64,000 bases of DNA from Psychrobacter arcticus 273-4. GTDB taxonomy: Bacteria; Pseudomonadota; Gammaproteobacteria; Pseudomonadales; Moraxellaceae. A model generated the notes under the pieces. It was given only the letters and a program-made list of their open reading frames with translations, did not search any database and was not told the DNA's origin. How positions within the stretch are numbered: the stretch's first letter is position 1; every line of letters begins with the position of its first letter. Positions 27,992-37,499 of the stretch are shown here, one piece after another. The translations under genes and the position numbers were made by a program. Where the stretch lies: the NCBI RefSeq assembly GCF_000012305.1, contig NC_007204.1, positions 868,001 through 932,000 on the forward strand. Direction: 5' to 3'.

Positions 27992-28441
27992 TCATTTATC
28001 TATATTAATATTCAACTCATTTAGCACTTCTATGGCGGCACGAAACGCTTCTTGAGTGGCAGGTGCACCGCAATAAGGCAAGCTGTGCATCAAGACTTCT
28101 CGAATTTCAGCGACACTCGCACCATTATTAATCGCCCCTCGAATGTGTCCTTTGAGCTCGTTTGGGCTTTTTTGAGCAATCAAAAAACCAATAGTGATAA
28201 GCGAGCGATATTTGCGCGGCAGTACTGAGTCATCTTGCCACGTACTGCCCCAAGCGTGTTCGATGATCCAGTCTTGTAATGGCTGAGTAAAGGACGTCGC
28301 CGAGTCAAGCGAGCGTTTAACGTGCTCTGCGCCCATTACCTCGGTACGAACTTTTAAACCGTTGTCATAATTGGCGTTTTGGTTAGGGTTATGACTCATA
28401 CTGTGAGTGGTGTTGCGATCTTCGATCTCTTTATTATCCAT
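27992..28441 (-). CDS. Carboxymuconolactone decarboxylase family protein
   Basis: 149 residues from the ATG at 28441, which has AAGGA six bases upstream; the frame continues to 28498 without a ribosome binding site. The CMD signature is DDSVLPRKYRSLITIGFLIAQ near residue 78 followed by HIRGAINNGASVAEIREVLM near 105 and YCGAPATQEAFRAAIEVL near 130. The protein lacks the CxxC of AhpD-type peroxidases, so it resembles gamma-carboxymuconolactone decarboxylase or uncharacterised relatives. It stands alone with no aromatic-degradation genes nearby, so the real substrate is open. Confidence 0.85.
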   Translation of the reverse strand: MDNKEIEDRNTTHSMSHNPNQNANYDNGLKVRTEVMGAEHVKRSLDSATSFTQPLQDWIIEHAWGSTWQDDSVLPRKYRSLITIGFLIAQKSPNELKGHIRGAINNGASVAEIREVLMHSLPYCGAPATQEAFRAAIEVLNELNINIDK

Positions 28442-28544
28442 TGTAATCCTTGATTTTATGGTTACATCCTTTGCATTTAATGAGTGTATTCTTATCAAAC
28501 ATTATAACAGTCGAGGGTGTTTTATTTAACCGCTAATCGAGATA

Positions 28545-28682
28545 TATAGTCGGTGAAAAGTAATATCGATACAACACGTATTGCTGGTACAAATTTTTCT
28601 TGCTTGCTGTGCCTACGCAGACAGAGGCTGCAAAAAATTTATACCAGCAATACGGTAGCGACTTTAAAGTATTTCAACTATA
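28545..28682 (+). repeat. 138-bp palindromic repeat, copy 4
   Basis: Plus orientation, TATAG/CTATA ends, between the divergent carboxymuconolactone-decarboxylase-family gene and acnB. Confidence 0.95.
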
Positions 28683-29066
28683 GTTGATTCCATTTAACAG
28701 TAACGACGTATAACAATAACGCCTTACTAAGGCAGCAGCGCTGTATTATTTTTTAAGTGAATAGGTGGTCGTAATAGTACTTTACTGCGAACACATTTTG
28801 AATGGTAAGCGACAAAATAAGACCTCAGTATGAAAAGTTCAGTATTTATGATATAGGCACCATTAGTCATGTTATTTATGGCACTATTTTTATAATAAAT
28901 GTCCAATATGGCCTTATTATGCGCCTTTTCTCGACTCAGCCATTAACTTTTTAAGCATTTTGAGCTATGATTGCACGGATAATTATTCAATGCAGTACAT
29001 CGATGTAGGCTGTCATCCTGACTACTCACGTGATGTACTGGTCACCAACCGACGAGGACGACTATT
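28683..29066. other. Upstream region of acnB
   Basis: No gene seen. It should carry the acnB promoter; no confident -10/-35 or Fur-type box was found by eye. Confidence 0.4.
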
Positions 29067-31670
29067 GTGTTAGAAGCTTATCGTAAACATGTCGCAGAAC
29101 GTGCTGAGCTAGGAATTGTACCACTTCCACTAAATGAGAAGCAGGTAGTAGAATTGGTTGAGCTACTCAAAAACCCACCAGCGGGCGAAGATGCGTTCTT
29201 GATGGACTTGCTGGAAAATCGTATTCCTGCCGGTGTTGACCAAGCTGCTTATGTTAAAGCGGCATTTTTAGCGGCTATCGTAAAAGGCGAAGCAACGTCA
29301 CCTCTTTTGTCTAAGAAAAAAGCGGTTCAAATCTTGGGTACCATGCAAGGTGGTTACAACGTTCAACCGTTGGTTGCTGCTCTTGATGATGCAGAAGTGG
29401 CACAAGAAGCGGCCGATGCGTTGAAAAAAACTTTATTGGTATTTGATGCGTTCAATGATGTGACCGAAAAAGCCGAAGCGGGCAATACCATTGCTAAAGA
29501 AGTCGTTCAATCATGGGCGGATGCTGAGTGGTTCTTGAGCCGTGATGCTGTACCAGCAAAGACGACTTACACGACATTCAAAGTAACTGGCGAAACCAAT
29601 ACGGATGATTTGTCTCCTGCGCAAGATGCGTGGAGCCGTCCTGATATTCCATTGCATTCATTGGCCATGCACAAAAACTCTCGCGACGGTATCATCGCTG
29701 ACGAAGAGGGTGTGGTTGGTTCTATGAAACAGATTGAAGCGCTAAAAGAAAAAGGCCATCAGTTGGCTTATGTTGGTGACGTAGTAGGTACCGGCTCTAG
29801 CCGTAAATCAGCGACCAACTCAGTATTGTGGTTGATGGGCGATGATATCCCTAACGTGCCAAACAAACGTGGTGGCGGTCTAGTACTAGGTAACAATATT
29901 GCCCCTATCTTCTTTAACACTATGGAAGATTCAGGCGCACTCCCTATCGATGGCGTCAACGTCGATAATTTAAATATGGGTGATGTATTCGATATCTATC
30001 CGTATGAAGGCAAAATCACTAAGCATGACTCTGATGAAGTGCTGTCAACGTTTAAGCTAAACTCGCCAACATTGCTTGACGAAGTTCGTGCTGGTGGTCG
30101 TATTCCACTAATCGTTGGTCGTGGTCTAACCAATCGTGCTCGTGAATATATGGGTCTTAGTCATTCAGACGTATTTGCTAAGCCAGAAGAGCCGGTAGAT
30201 ACGGGTAAAGGCTTCACGCTAGCGCAAAAAATGGTTGGTAAAGCTTGTGGCATGCAAGGCGTACGCCCTGGTATGTACTGTGAGCCAAAAATTACCACTG
30301 TAGGAAGTCAGGATACCACTGGTCCAATGACCCGTGATGAGCTGAAAGACTTGGCATGTTTGGGCTTCCAAGCAGACCTAGTTATGCAATCATTCTGTCA
30401 TACGGCCGCTTATCCAAAGCCAGTTGACGTTGAGACTCAGCATACACTACCTGATTTTATCATGAACCGTGGCGGCGTAAGCTTACGTCCAGGCGATGGC
30501 ATCATTCATTCATGGTTGAACCGTATGCTACTTCCAGATACCGTTGGTACTGGTGGTGACTCGCATACTCGTTTCCCAATGGGCATCTCTTTCCCAGCGG
30601 GTTCTGGTCTAGTAGCATTTGCTGCTGCAACGGGTGTGATGCCACTTGATATGCCTGAATCTGTCCGTGTTCGTTTCATCGGTGAGCGCCAAGCTGGCAT
30701 CACATTACGTGACTTGGTACATGCTATTCCTTATCAAGCGATCAAAGAAGGCTATTTGACCGTTGATAAAAAAGGAAAAATCAACGAGTTTAACGGTCGT
30801 ATCCTTGAGATTGAAGGTCTAGAAGACTTAACGGCTGAGCAAGCGTTTGAATTGTCTGATGCGTCAGCTGAGCGTAGTGCTGCTGGTTGTACGATCACTT
30901 TATCTGAAGCGTCAGTGACTGAGTATCTAAACTCAAACATCACGCTACTTAAATGGATGATCTCAGAAGGCTATGGCGATGCGCGTACGATTAGCCGCCG
31001 TGTTGAACAAATGCAAGAGTGGTTGGCGAATCCAAGCTTATTGCGTGCTGACGAAGATGCAGAGTATGCTATCGATATGGTTATCGATATGTCTGAAATC
31101 AAAGAGCCGATTCTTTGCTGCCCGAACGATCCAGACGATGCAAAAACCTTAGCTGACGTGGCTGGTGATACCATTGATGAAGTATTCATTGGTTCATGTA
31201 TGACTAACATTGGTCACTTCCGTGCTGCCGGTAAATTGCTACAAGACGTACCAGCAGGTAGCTTGAAAACTCGTCTATGGATTGCGCCACCGACTAAGAT
31301 GGATGCGCGTCAGTTGATGGAAGAAGGTTACTATAATATTTATGCCCAAGCCGGTGCTCGTACTGAGATGCCAGGTTGTTCATTGTGTATGGGTAACCAA
31401 GCACGTATCGCACCGAACTCTACTGCGGTATCGACCTCAACTCGTAACTTCCCGAACCGTTTAGGTCAAGGTGCTAACGTATATCTAGCATCAGCTGAGT
31501 TGGCTTCTGTTGCTGCGGTATTGGGTAAATTACCAACGAATGAAGAGTATCAGCAGTACGCTGGTATGCTTGATAGCATGGGTGAAGAGGTGTATCAGTA
31601 CATGAACTTCGACCGTATGGAGTCTTATACTGAAGAAGCCGATAAAATTAACGTTGCTCAGTTGAGCTAG
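29067..31670 (+). CDS. acnB: Aconitate hydratase B
   Basis: 4Fe-4S enzyme interconverting citrate and isocitrate in the TCA cycle, 867 residues as in E. coli AcnB. It uses a GTG start at 29067 with GAGG nine bases upstream. The N-terminal HEAT-like domain starts [20 protein letters not shown]. The swivel-domain motif [17 protein letters not shown] lies near residue 245, [19 protein letters not shown] near 500, and the cluster cysteines in [17 protein letters not shown] near 710 and [12 protein letters not shown] near 770. A strong terminator follows. Confidence 0.97.
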   Translation: MLEAYRKHVAERAELGIVPLPLNEKQVVELVELLKNPPAGEDAFLMDLLENRIPAGVDQAAYVKAAFLAAIVKGEATSPLLSKKKAVQILGTMQGGYNVQPLVAALDDAEVAQEAADALKKTLLVFDAFNDVTEKAEAGNTIAKEVVQSWADAEWFLSRDAVPAKTTYTTFKVTGETNTDDLSPAQDAWSRPDIPLHSLAMHKNSRDGIIADEEGVVGSMKQIEALKEKGHQLAYVGDVVGTGSSRKSATNSVLWLMGDDIPNVPNKRGGGLVLGNNIAPIFFNTMEDSGALPIDGVNVDNLNMGDVFDIYPYEGKITKHDSDEVLSTFKLNSPTLLDEVRAGGRIPLIVGRGLTNRAREYMGLSHSDVFAKPEEPVDTGKGFTLAQKMVGKACGMQGVRPGMYCEPKITTVGSQDTTGPMTRDELKDLACLGFQADLVMQSFCHTAAYPKPVDVETQHTLPDFIMNRGGVSLRPGDGIIHSWLNRMLLPDTVGTGGDSHTRFPMGISFPAGSGLVAFAAATGVMPLDMPESVRVRFIGERQAGITLRDLVHAIPYQAIKEGYLTVDKKGKINEFNGRILEIEGLEDLTAEQAFELSDASAERSAAGCTITLSEASVTEYLNSNITLLKWMISEGYGDARTISRRVEQMQEWLANPSLLRADEDAEYAIDMVIDMSEIKEPILCCPNDPDDAKTLADVAGDTIDEVFIGSCMTNIGHFRAAGKLLQDVPAGSLKTRLWIAPPTKMDARQLMEEGYYNIYAQAGARTEMPGCSLCMGNQARIAPNSTAVSTSTRNFPNRLGQGANVYLASAELASVAAVLGKLPTNEEYQQYAGMLDSMGEEVYQYMNFDRMESYTEEADKINVAQLS

Positions 31671-31706
31671 TTTTTGCTTTAAACAAAGTTTAATCTGTTT
31701 AGAAAA

Positions 31707-31742
31707 AGAAAACCCCGTATCGTCATGATGCGGGGTTTTTTG
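31707..31742 (+). terminator. Rho-independent terminator of acnB
   Basis: Stem AAAACCCCGTA/TGCGGGGTTTT followed by a T-run, 37 bases after the acnB stop. It separates acnB from the SEFIR gene. Confidence 0.9.
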
Positions 31743-31826
31743 TAGTGTAGGCTTAATATCTGATAATATCAGAATGTATTTAAATACTTACTTATTGTAA
31801 TCACTAGAATCTAAATAGGAAAATTT

Positions 31827-32753
31827 ATGAGCGTCTCTTCAAAGTGTTTTATCTCATATTCTCACGATAATGATCTTCACAAAGAGTGGGTATTGAATCT
31901 TGCTACAAGATTAATGAAAAACGGCGTAGATATAATTTTAGATCAATGGGATGTAAGGTTAGGTGGCGATCTGCCGTCATTCATGGAAAGTGGATTAACT
32001 GAAGCAGATCGAGTGATATGTATTTGCACAGAGGCGTACGTTTCGAAAGCTAATAGGGGTTCTGGCGGTGTTGGTTATGAAAAAATGATTTTAACGTCAG
32101 AATTAATGAGTAATATAAATTCTAAAAAAATAATACCTCTTATAAAGAGTAACGATGCGCCCAAGGTAACTCCAGTATTCCTTCAAACAAAAGCTTATGT
32201 AGATTTCCGTGATGAAAATAACTACGAAGCACGTTATATTGAGTTGATACATGAGATACATGGTGAATATACTAAGGCTCGACCAGCATTAGGTAGTAAT
32301 CCATTTGAAGCTTCTGAAAGTCCAATAGCACTGATGACCAGCATAAGTATGAGTCAATATTCAAACCCAAATTTTAGCGGTGAAGTTGAGTTCGATTATG
32401 AAAACAACAATGGTCGCTATATCATTGGTGCAGGTAGTATGCAATTCGAGCTAAGTTTTTCCAGTGCTGGCAATGGTTCAATCCACATTTATAATGACCC
32501 TAAGAATATAGAAGGTATAGCTTTAGCCTATGAGGTCAACTCTTTTTCCGATATAACTGATGCATCATTGTTTGATTATACTTCTAGATCACGTACTCCT
32601 AAAACTGGTGAGTTTATTACTTTAGTAAATCAAAACGGGTTTTTTGCTGTTGTTAAAATTGGTGATATAAAAGCTAGAAGTCATGGAGCAGAAAGATCGT
32701 CTATATCATTCGAATATAGAATAAATCAAAAGAAAGAAACTGGATTCGAGTGA
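31827..32753 (+). CDS. SEFIR-domain protein, probable anti-phage effector
   Basis: 308 residues, AGGA six bases upstream. The N-terminal 150 residues form a SEFIR domain, the bacterial relative of TIR: CFISYSHDNDLHKEWVLNLA near residue 7, VDIILDQWDVRLGGDLPSFM near 34, DRVICICTEAYVSKA near 61 and GVGYEKMILTSEL near 81 with Glu85 as a candidate catalytic acid. The C-terminal half (about 165-308) is polar and looks beta-rich; I recognise no family. SEFIR proteins have been reported as single-gene abortive-infection systems that degrade NAD+. The gene is A/T-richer than its neighbours and sits alone between housekeeping genes, which suggests acquisition. Confidence 0.82.
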   Translation: MSVSSKCFISYSHDNDLHKEWVLNLATRLMKNGVDIILDQWDVRLGGDLPSFMESGLTEADRVICICTEAYVSKANRGSGGVGYEKMILTSELMSNINSKKIIPLIKSNDAPKVTPVFLQTKAYVDFRDENNYEARYIELIHEIHGEYTKARPALGSNPFEASESPIALMTSISMSQYSNPNFSGEVEFDYENNNGRYIIGAGSMQFELSFSSAGNGSIHIYNDPKNIEGIALAYEVNSFSDITDASLFDYTSRSRTPKTGEFITLVNQNGFFAVVKIGDIKARSHGAERSSISFEYRINQKKETGFE

Positions 32754-32836
32754 GCTTTTACTTAACAAGTTACTTAACCGAATGAAGCTGAGTACGGGCG
32801 CTTATAGATTTGCAATACTCAGCTTTACATAAGAAC

Positions 32837-33634
32837 CTACTTACCAATATAAACCGGCTTACGTTTCTCCATAAATGCTGTAATACCTTCTTTAAAATCA
32901 TCGGTTTTGGCGAGCATCGTTTGTTGATCCACTTCCATATCTAGCGCTTCATTCAACCCCATATAAGCATGCGTATTAATCATGTGCTTCATCGATGCTA
33001 ATGCTTTTCCGGGCAGGTTGCTCAGACGCGTTGCCAACGCTAACACGCTAGCATCTAGCTTATCGCTACTGACCACATCATTCACCAAGTTTAAGCGTGC
33101 CATATCTTCTGCTTTGAGCTTATCGCCTAGCATGACCATTTCAGTGGTCTTTGCGACGCCAATCAATTGATTCAATAAATAAATACCACCAGCATCTGGA
33201 ATCAGACCGATATTGACAAAGGCTTGTACAAATTTGGCATTCTCGCTTGCTATGCGAAAATCACAAGTCAGTGCCAAGTTCATCCCAGCGCCAGCGACCG
33301 CACCTTCTAATTTGGCGATAATGGGCTTATGGATATTACGCAGCTTTAAGCTAATCTCAGCCACTTCACCAACCATGAAGTTTAGCTTATCCGACAATGC
33401 CTCGCTTTCCATGCCGTTTTCTAACATTTCACCGATATGTCCGCCACTTGAAAAATTATTGTTGGCGCCCTGCAAAACAATGACTCGTACTTGCTCGTCT
33501 TCATCCGCTTTGGTCAGTGCTGCCATCATGGCATCTTTGAGCACAGTACTAAAAGCGTTCAAGGTTTTAGGGTCGTTCATTGTGATGGTGGCGATATGGT
33601 TTTCTGCTTGGTATTCGACGAGAGCTTGTGACAT
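32837..33634 (-). CDS. Enoyl-CoA hydratase/isomerase family protein
   Basis: Crotonase-fold protein of 265 residues acting on acyl-CoA in fatty-acid or related degradation. NNFSSGGHIGEML near residue 60 forms the first oxyanion segment. GAVAGAGMNLALTCDFRIASE near residue 110 forms the second, and NIGLIPDAGGIYLLNQLIG near residue 140 places the second acidic residue as aspartate. This arrangement is closer to PaaG-like isomerases than to classical two-glutamate hydratases. AAGGA is seven bases upstream. Exact substrate is not evident from context. Confidence 0.87.
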   Translation of the reverse strand: MSQALVEYQAENHIATITMNDPKTLNAFSTVLKDAMMAALTKADEDEQVRVIVLQGANNNFSSGGHIGEMLENGMESEALSDKLNFMVGEVAEISLKLRNIHKPIIAKLEGAVAGAGMNLALTCDFRIASENAKFVQAFVNIGLIPDAGGIYLLNQLIGVAKTTEMVMLGDKLKAEDMARLNLVNDVVSSDKLDASVLALATRLSNLPGKALASMKHMINTHAYMGLNEALDMEVDQQTMLAKTDDFKEGITAFMEKRKPVYIGK

Positions 33635-33682
33635 TTTGGATATCCTTAAGAGAGTGTTCTAGATAATGATGGTCATAAAAAG

Positions 33683-33910
33683 GTGATATTGGCAATAAGT
33701 CAGACAAATAATGCAGTGCCAATTATTCATGTCAATGATGTCGATATTTATTATGAAGACAGCGCGCCAAACGACAAGCAAAAGCCTGTCAAGGTATTCG
33801 CTCATGGTTTGCTATGGAATACGCGCATGTATGACAAGCAAGTTATCGTTGTATTGCGTTTGATTTTCGGGGGTCAGTTCAATCAAATTTATGATAACGG
33901 CTTTTTTTAA
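33683..33910 (+). pseudogene. Broken N-terminus of an alpha/beta hydrolase
   Basis: The frame opens at a GTG and reads IIHVNDVDIYYEDSAPND then VKVFAHGLLWNTRMYDKQV, the normal start of an alpha/beta hydrolase with its HG oxyanion motif. After that the frame shifts: the next bases in a second frame read RCIAFDFRG, the expected following strand. The nucleophile elbow and everything beyond are missing, so only the first third remains. Confidence 0.7.
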
Positions 33911-33934
33911 CGCTTTTAAAAGGTTGTTTGTAAC

Positions 33935-35077
33935 TTATAAGCGTGCTGTATAGTTGTTATTGCTATCATTAATGGTGCCAAATACTTGAGCTCGATTGAC
34001 GATTTCTGTTGCCCAAGCGCGATGGGTAGCAGGCTCTAGCATAGTATTGTTATATTTAAAGACCGCTTTTGCCTCGCTATGCAAGATTGCCTGCGCCTCA
34101 TCTAAAATGCTAAGCGGTACGCAATAGGCTTGCTGTACCAAGGCAATTTGGCTGGGATGAATGACCGTTTTACCAACCAGCCCCAAACTCACATCACGCG
34201 TCAGCTCTTGCATAAATAGTGTTGGCTCATCCAAATACTCAAACACCGGTGCCGAGAGATAGAAGCCATGCGGCACAAAACAACCAAGCAGCTGATAGGC
34301 AAGCGTGCCAACGGGTGTGTCATAGACAAGGCTATTTTTAGGACGGCGCAAGCGCAGCGCTGCAAATAAATCATTACCACCGATACGCAAGGCAAATACG
34401 GGCTGGCTAAAGGCTTCTTTAAAACCAATAGCCAACTCTTGATTGTGATGCGGATTAAATAATGCTGCCGTCTCAAGCGTCGGCATCAATAGCATGTTAG
34501 TACTAAGATTCTGGCACGCCATGCGCCAATTAGACAGGCTATACATATCGACCTTGGGCATCACAAAACCATCAATCAAATCGATATGAGAAAAATTCGA
34601 TAACTGCTCTAGCATGACGGGATGGCGCGGACGTACAAATACCAACGGGCGCGTTGGCTGCTCGGGCTGTATATCGGCTTGCTGTGTCGGCTCATTGATA
34701 CTATCGACGTGCGTTGCCCACGTATGCAGCAGTATTTGCAGGCGCTCAAGTGCCACCTCAACATCATTGTGGCTGACGGCATCTTCTAGGCAGATGATAA
34801 TACTATTAATCGTCGGTAATTTATCACGCTTGATTACTTGCCAAATATCTTGGCGTGTCGCTGGCATATACAAGCTCGCCCCCAACTGATACGGATGATG
34901 CATATGAGGCTTGAGCATGGCATGACGCTCAGTAATCAGATAGGCATAAGACTGGGTGTTTTGATAAAGATGGGACTCGTTATTTGGCATATCTGACATA
35001 ATGGGCATCGTATAATAGTGGTAAATGAATAGGCATAACCGAACGGTTGAAACATTAGGCGCAAAACGATAAATCAT
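33935..35077 (-). CDS. HpcH/HpaI aldolase/citrate lyase-like enzyme of the Ter cluster
   Basis: TIM-barrel protein related to citrate lyase beta subunits, 380 residues. The core reads GASLYMPATRQDIWQVI, SIIICLEDAVSHNDVEVAL with the conserved acid, RPLVFVRPRHP with the conserved arginine, DGFVMPKVD, and GLVGKTVIHPSQIALVQQAY near the C-terminus. Its ATG overlaps the stop of the PELOTA gene (ATGA), so it is translationally coupled and last in the operon. The N-terminal 30 residues are not typical; an ATG at 35009 is an alternative start. In Ter-associated operons this enzyme is predicted to build or cleave a carbon skeleton on a nucleoside-like product. Confidence 0.87.
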   Translation of the reverse strand: MIYRFAPNVSTVRLCLFIYHYYTMPIMSDMPNNESHLYQNTQSYAYLITERHAMLKPHMHHPYQLGASLYMPATRQDIWQVIKRDKLPTINSIIICLEDAVSHNDVEVALERLQILLHTWATHVDSINEPTQQADIQPEQPTRPLVFVRPRHPVMLEQLSNFSHIDLIDGFVMPKVDMYSLSNWRMACQNLSTNMLLMPTLETAALFNPHHNQELAIGFKEAFSQPVFALRIGGNDLFAALRLRRPKNSLVYDTPVGTLAYQLLGCFVPHGFYLSAPVFEYLDEPTLFMQELTRDVSLGLVGKTVIHPSQIALVQQAYCVPLSILDEAQAILHSEAKAVFKYNNTMLEPATHRAWATEIVNRAQVFGTINDSNNNYTARL

Positions 35078-36288
35078 TCATTGTCTGTGGCGCGCTGCTT
35101 GATGAGCGTAATCGCTTGATAAGGCAGTATTTTATCACCTAACACACGGATAGGGATATGTCGCTGTGCACATAAATGGCGCAATAATATGGTATCAGGA
35201 TGCTCAGCGCTTGCCAGCAGAATACACTCGGGGTCGCGGCGTAATATCGCGCGTGTCGCCTCAGCGATGGTTGGCTTAATACGATTGCGATTGGTAATAT
35301 TATATTCTGCTGCCAGCGTATCTATTAAGTCTGCGGTCTGATAGCGAGGTTGCTTATATGTTGGCAAGCATTGTAAAGGCGTGCTCAATATACTCAATGT
35401 GAGCCTTGTGGCATCAATACAATCGATAAAGGCTAGGCTATGATCCGCCTCTATTAAATTATCATAAAAGACACTGCGATGCAGCCCTAACTCTGGTTCA
35501 GTATATAAGCTACGTGATATGAGACCCGATACGGTACTGTTCAATAAACCCGATGGAATCAGCCAGTCTTCTTCACTAGCAGCAAGCCAAGCAACGCCAG
35601 CCGGATCAGCAAGGGTAAGTAGCGGTATAACATCCATACCTTGATGGAAAATATTGGCAAAGTTAGGGTGGTTAGGATCGGCAAATGCTTCTAGACTATG
35701 CGCCAGTTCTTGATAAATGGCACCTTTACCGGTCCAACCATCGACAAATACAATCGGGCTATGAGGGTGGTTATTTAATATCATCTGTAAAGCAACCGGA
35801 TCCAAACCACGATCTCGGATGATGCTGACACCGTAATGGATACTTGGTAAAGCATAGCTGCTATTAGTATCTGCCAATGCGTGTTGCAACAGCACGCCAA
35901 TCGGTAAACCGGCGCGCACGAGGCTGACCAATATCAACGGGCTCTCATTATTGACGTTTGGCTGAAAAACCTGCTGTAGCGTATAGGCCAAATTGGCAAT
36001 ATCAGTAGCCGCTTTTGCTTTGCCTTGCTCTAACGCCTCGATATACAGCTGCTCGTGCATGGCACTTGGCGCATCTTCCAAGGTCAGCATATCAGAGTAA
36101 TGACGCTGCCCACTTTGGATTAGCGCTTCTTTATGACTGACAGGCACATCAGCAACGGCATCTTTATCCACGATATCGAGCAGCACAGTGACATCGCTAG
36201 CAAGATAGCTACCTGAACCATATTGGGATAAATTGGCTGTTTGAGTATTATGGTTATTTGGAGTCATGGTAGAAATATTGGTACTCAC
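35074..36288 (-). CDS. StiP/PRTase_1-type protein with C-terminal PELOTA RNA-binding domain (Ter cluster)
   Basis: 404 residues. The N-terminal domain has the StiP/PRTase_1 (PF11202) pattern: GSGSYLASDVTVLLDIV near residue 25, SGQRHYSDML near 60, LVSLVRAGLPIGVLL near 120, SIIRDRGLD near 155, and VDGWTGKGA (182-190), which looks like a PRPP-binding loop. SGLISRSLY lies near residue 255. The last 90 residues (KPTIAEATRAILRRDPECIL then IPIRVLGDKILPYQAITLI) fit a PELOTA-type RNA-binding domain. The frame starts with GTG at 36288; an ATG seven codons later is possible, and neither has a clear ribosome binding site. Some databases call the family a cysteine protease, but the motifs fit phosphoribosyltransfer better. 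Confidence 0.83.
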   Translation of the reverse strand: MSTNISTMTPNNHNTQTANLSQYGSGSYLASDVTVLLDIVDKDAVADVPVSHKEALIQSGQRHYSDMLTLEDAPSAMHEQLYIEALEQGKAKAATDIANLAYTLQQVFQPNVNNESPLILVSLVRAGLPIGVLLQHALADTNSSYALPSIHYGVSIIRDRGLDPVALQMILNNHPHSPIVFVDGWTGKGAIYQELAHSLEAFADPNHPNFANIFHQGMDVIPLLTLADPAGVAWLAASEEDWLIPSGLLNSTVSGLISRSLYTEPELGLHRSVFYDNLIEADHSLAFIDCIDATRLTLSILSTPLQCLPTYKQPRYQTADLIDTLAAEYNITNRNRIKPTIAEATRAILRRDPECILLASAEHPDTILLRHLCAQRHIPIRVLGDKILPYQAITLIKQRATDNE

Positions 36289-36329
36289 TTAATGATAATA
36301 TGCTTGAGATTGCAATGAAAATAAAAGCT

Positions 36330-37139
36330 CTATTGTTGAGTATGAAGCTGCCCGTGATTGGGCATGCCGTACCAGTCAAGTAATTGCAGGAATGGCAGGT
36401 CTGCCAGACTATCACCAAAACCAAAGCTTGGGCGCTGATGATCCAAGTGCTGCTCTAATAAAAACTGCACCGCATGACGCTTATGAACAGCATGCGGTAA
36501 TATGGCTAAATTATTAGCATTCACATGCACATAAAAATGTGCATCAAAATCTGGTATTAGCGTTGGTAGCTGTGTAGCCAACTCTGCCAATGCTTGATGA
36601 TCTTTTTGCGTATGTTTGATCGCTAAATAAATGGTCAGTTCGCTGTCGATAAAAGTATCGGTATGCGGGGTAAGTTTTAAATCGTTATGAGTTCTATCGC
36701 TTTCTTTACTATAGCTATTCACCCACTCGGTCAGCTGATTGATCTTATCTTGTAATGGGATAAGCGCATTATACATATGCTGTTGCCATGTGCTTAGTGG
36801 CTCACCATCAGAGGTTAAAATAACCGCGCCATGGGTTAATACTTGCCAGCTATTAAAGAGCAGCTTGACGCGCTTAATCTCCAGACGATCACGTGCTGTG
36901 ACGGCTATCAATTCAGTGCTGGCAAGCAGCCAATTAAAGAATGCCGCCTGGCGCTGACTCATAAAGCTTAACGGCTCGCCTTGTTTATTGACGGTGGCGC
37001 AAACCAAATTTTCAGGTTCAGTCGTTGGTAATTCCCAAGCATCAATTTTACGTTGGGTCTGAAAGAGCGTATCGTCCAAATCCATTAGCGCATAAGGCTT
37101 AATGATGTTTGAACTGGGTTGGAAAAATAGGAAGGTCAT
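36330..37139 (-). CDS. HAD-superfamily hydrolase of the Ter cluster
   Basis: Haloacid dehalogenase-type phosphatase, 269 residues from the ATG at 37139; a TTG ten codons earlier is possible. Motif I is ALMDLDDTLFQTQ with Asp20 and Asp22 as nucleophile and acid. Motif II is IAVTARD near residue 95, and FGFGDSLADLPFL near residue 248 provides the motif IV aspartates. It lies 41 bases before the PELOTA gene. It is separated from the upstream PRTase gene by 360 bases that hold a 138-bp repeat copy. In the predicted pathway it would remove a phosphate from a ribosylated intermediate. Confidence 0.85.
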   Translation of the reverse strand: MTFLFFQPSSNIIKPYALMDLDDTLFQTQRKIDAWELPTTEPENLVCATVNKQGEPLSFMSQRQAAFFNWLLASTELIAVTARDRLEIKRVKLLFNSWQVLTHGAVILTSDGEPLSTWQQHMYNALIPLQDKINQLTEWVNSYSKESDRTHNDLKLTPHTDTFIDSELTIYLAIKHTQKDHQALAELATQLPTLIPDFDAHFYVHVNANNLAILPHAVHKRHAVQFLLEQHLDHQRPSFGFGDSLADLPFLQLLDWYGMPNHGQLHTQQ

Positions 37140-37254
37140 TATGTTTTCCAAAGATAAAAATGATGACAAGGCTGTTTAGATATGGCTTGAATACGGATAT
37201 TTCAATTCAGACAGTATAACGATAATCATAAAAAAGGTCAGAATAAATCAACAA

Positions 37255-37392
37255 TATAGTTGAAATGCTTTACGGTCGCTACCGTATTGCTGGTGTAAAT
37301 TTTTTGCAGCCTCTGTCTGCGTAGGCACAGCAAGCAAGAAAAATTTGCACCAGTAGTACGTGTTGTATCGATGTTACTTTTCACCGACTATA
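37255..37392 (-). repeat. 138-bp palindromic repeat, copy 5, inside the Ter operon
   Basis: Minus orientation, TATAG/CTATA ends. It occupies the gap between two co-directional Ter biosynthesis genes (PRTase-TRSP and HAD), where it would be transcribed as part of the operon mRNA. Confidence 0.95.
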
Positions 37393-37499
37393 AAAGCGCA
37401 AAATTGCCAAAAGAGGATTGGATTTAGCGAACTTGGGATTAGGTAGATAAGTTTAAATGATTGGAGAATAGGTAGGTAATATCTATATTAAATGAGCGC

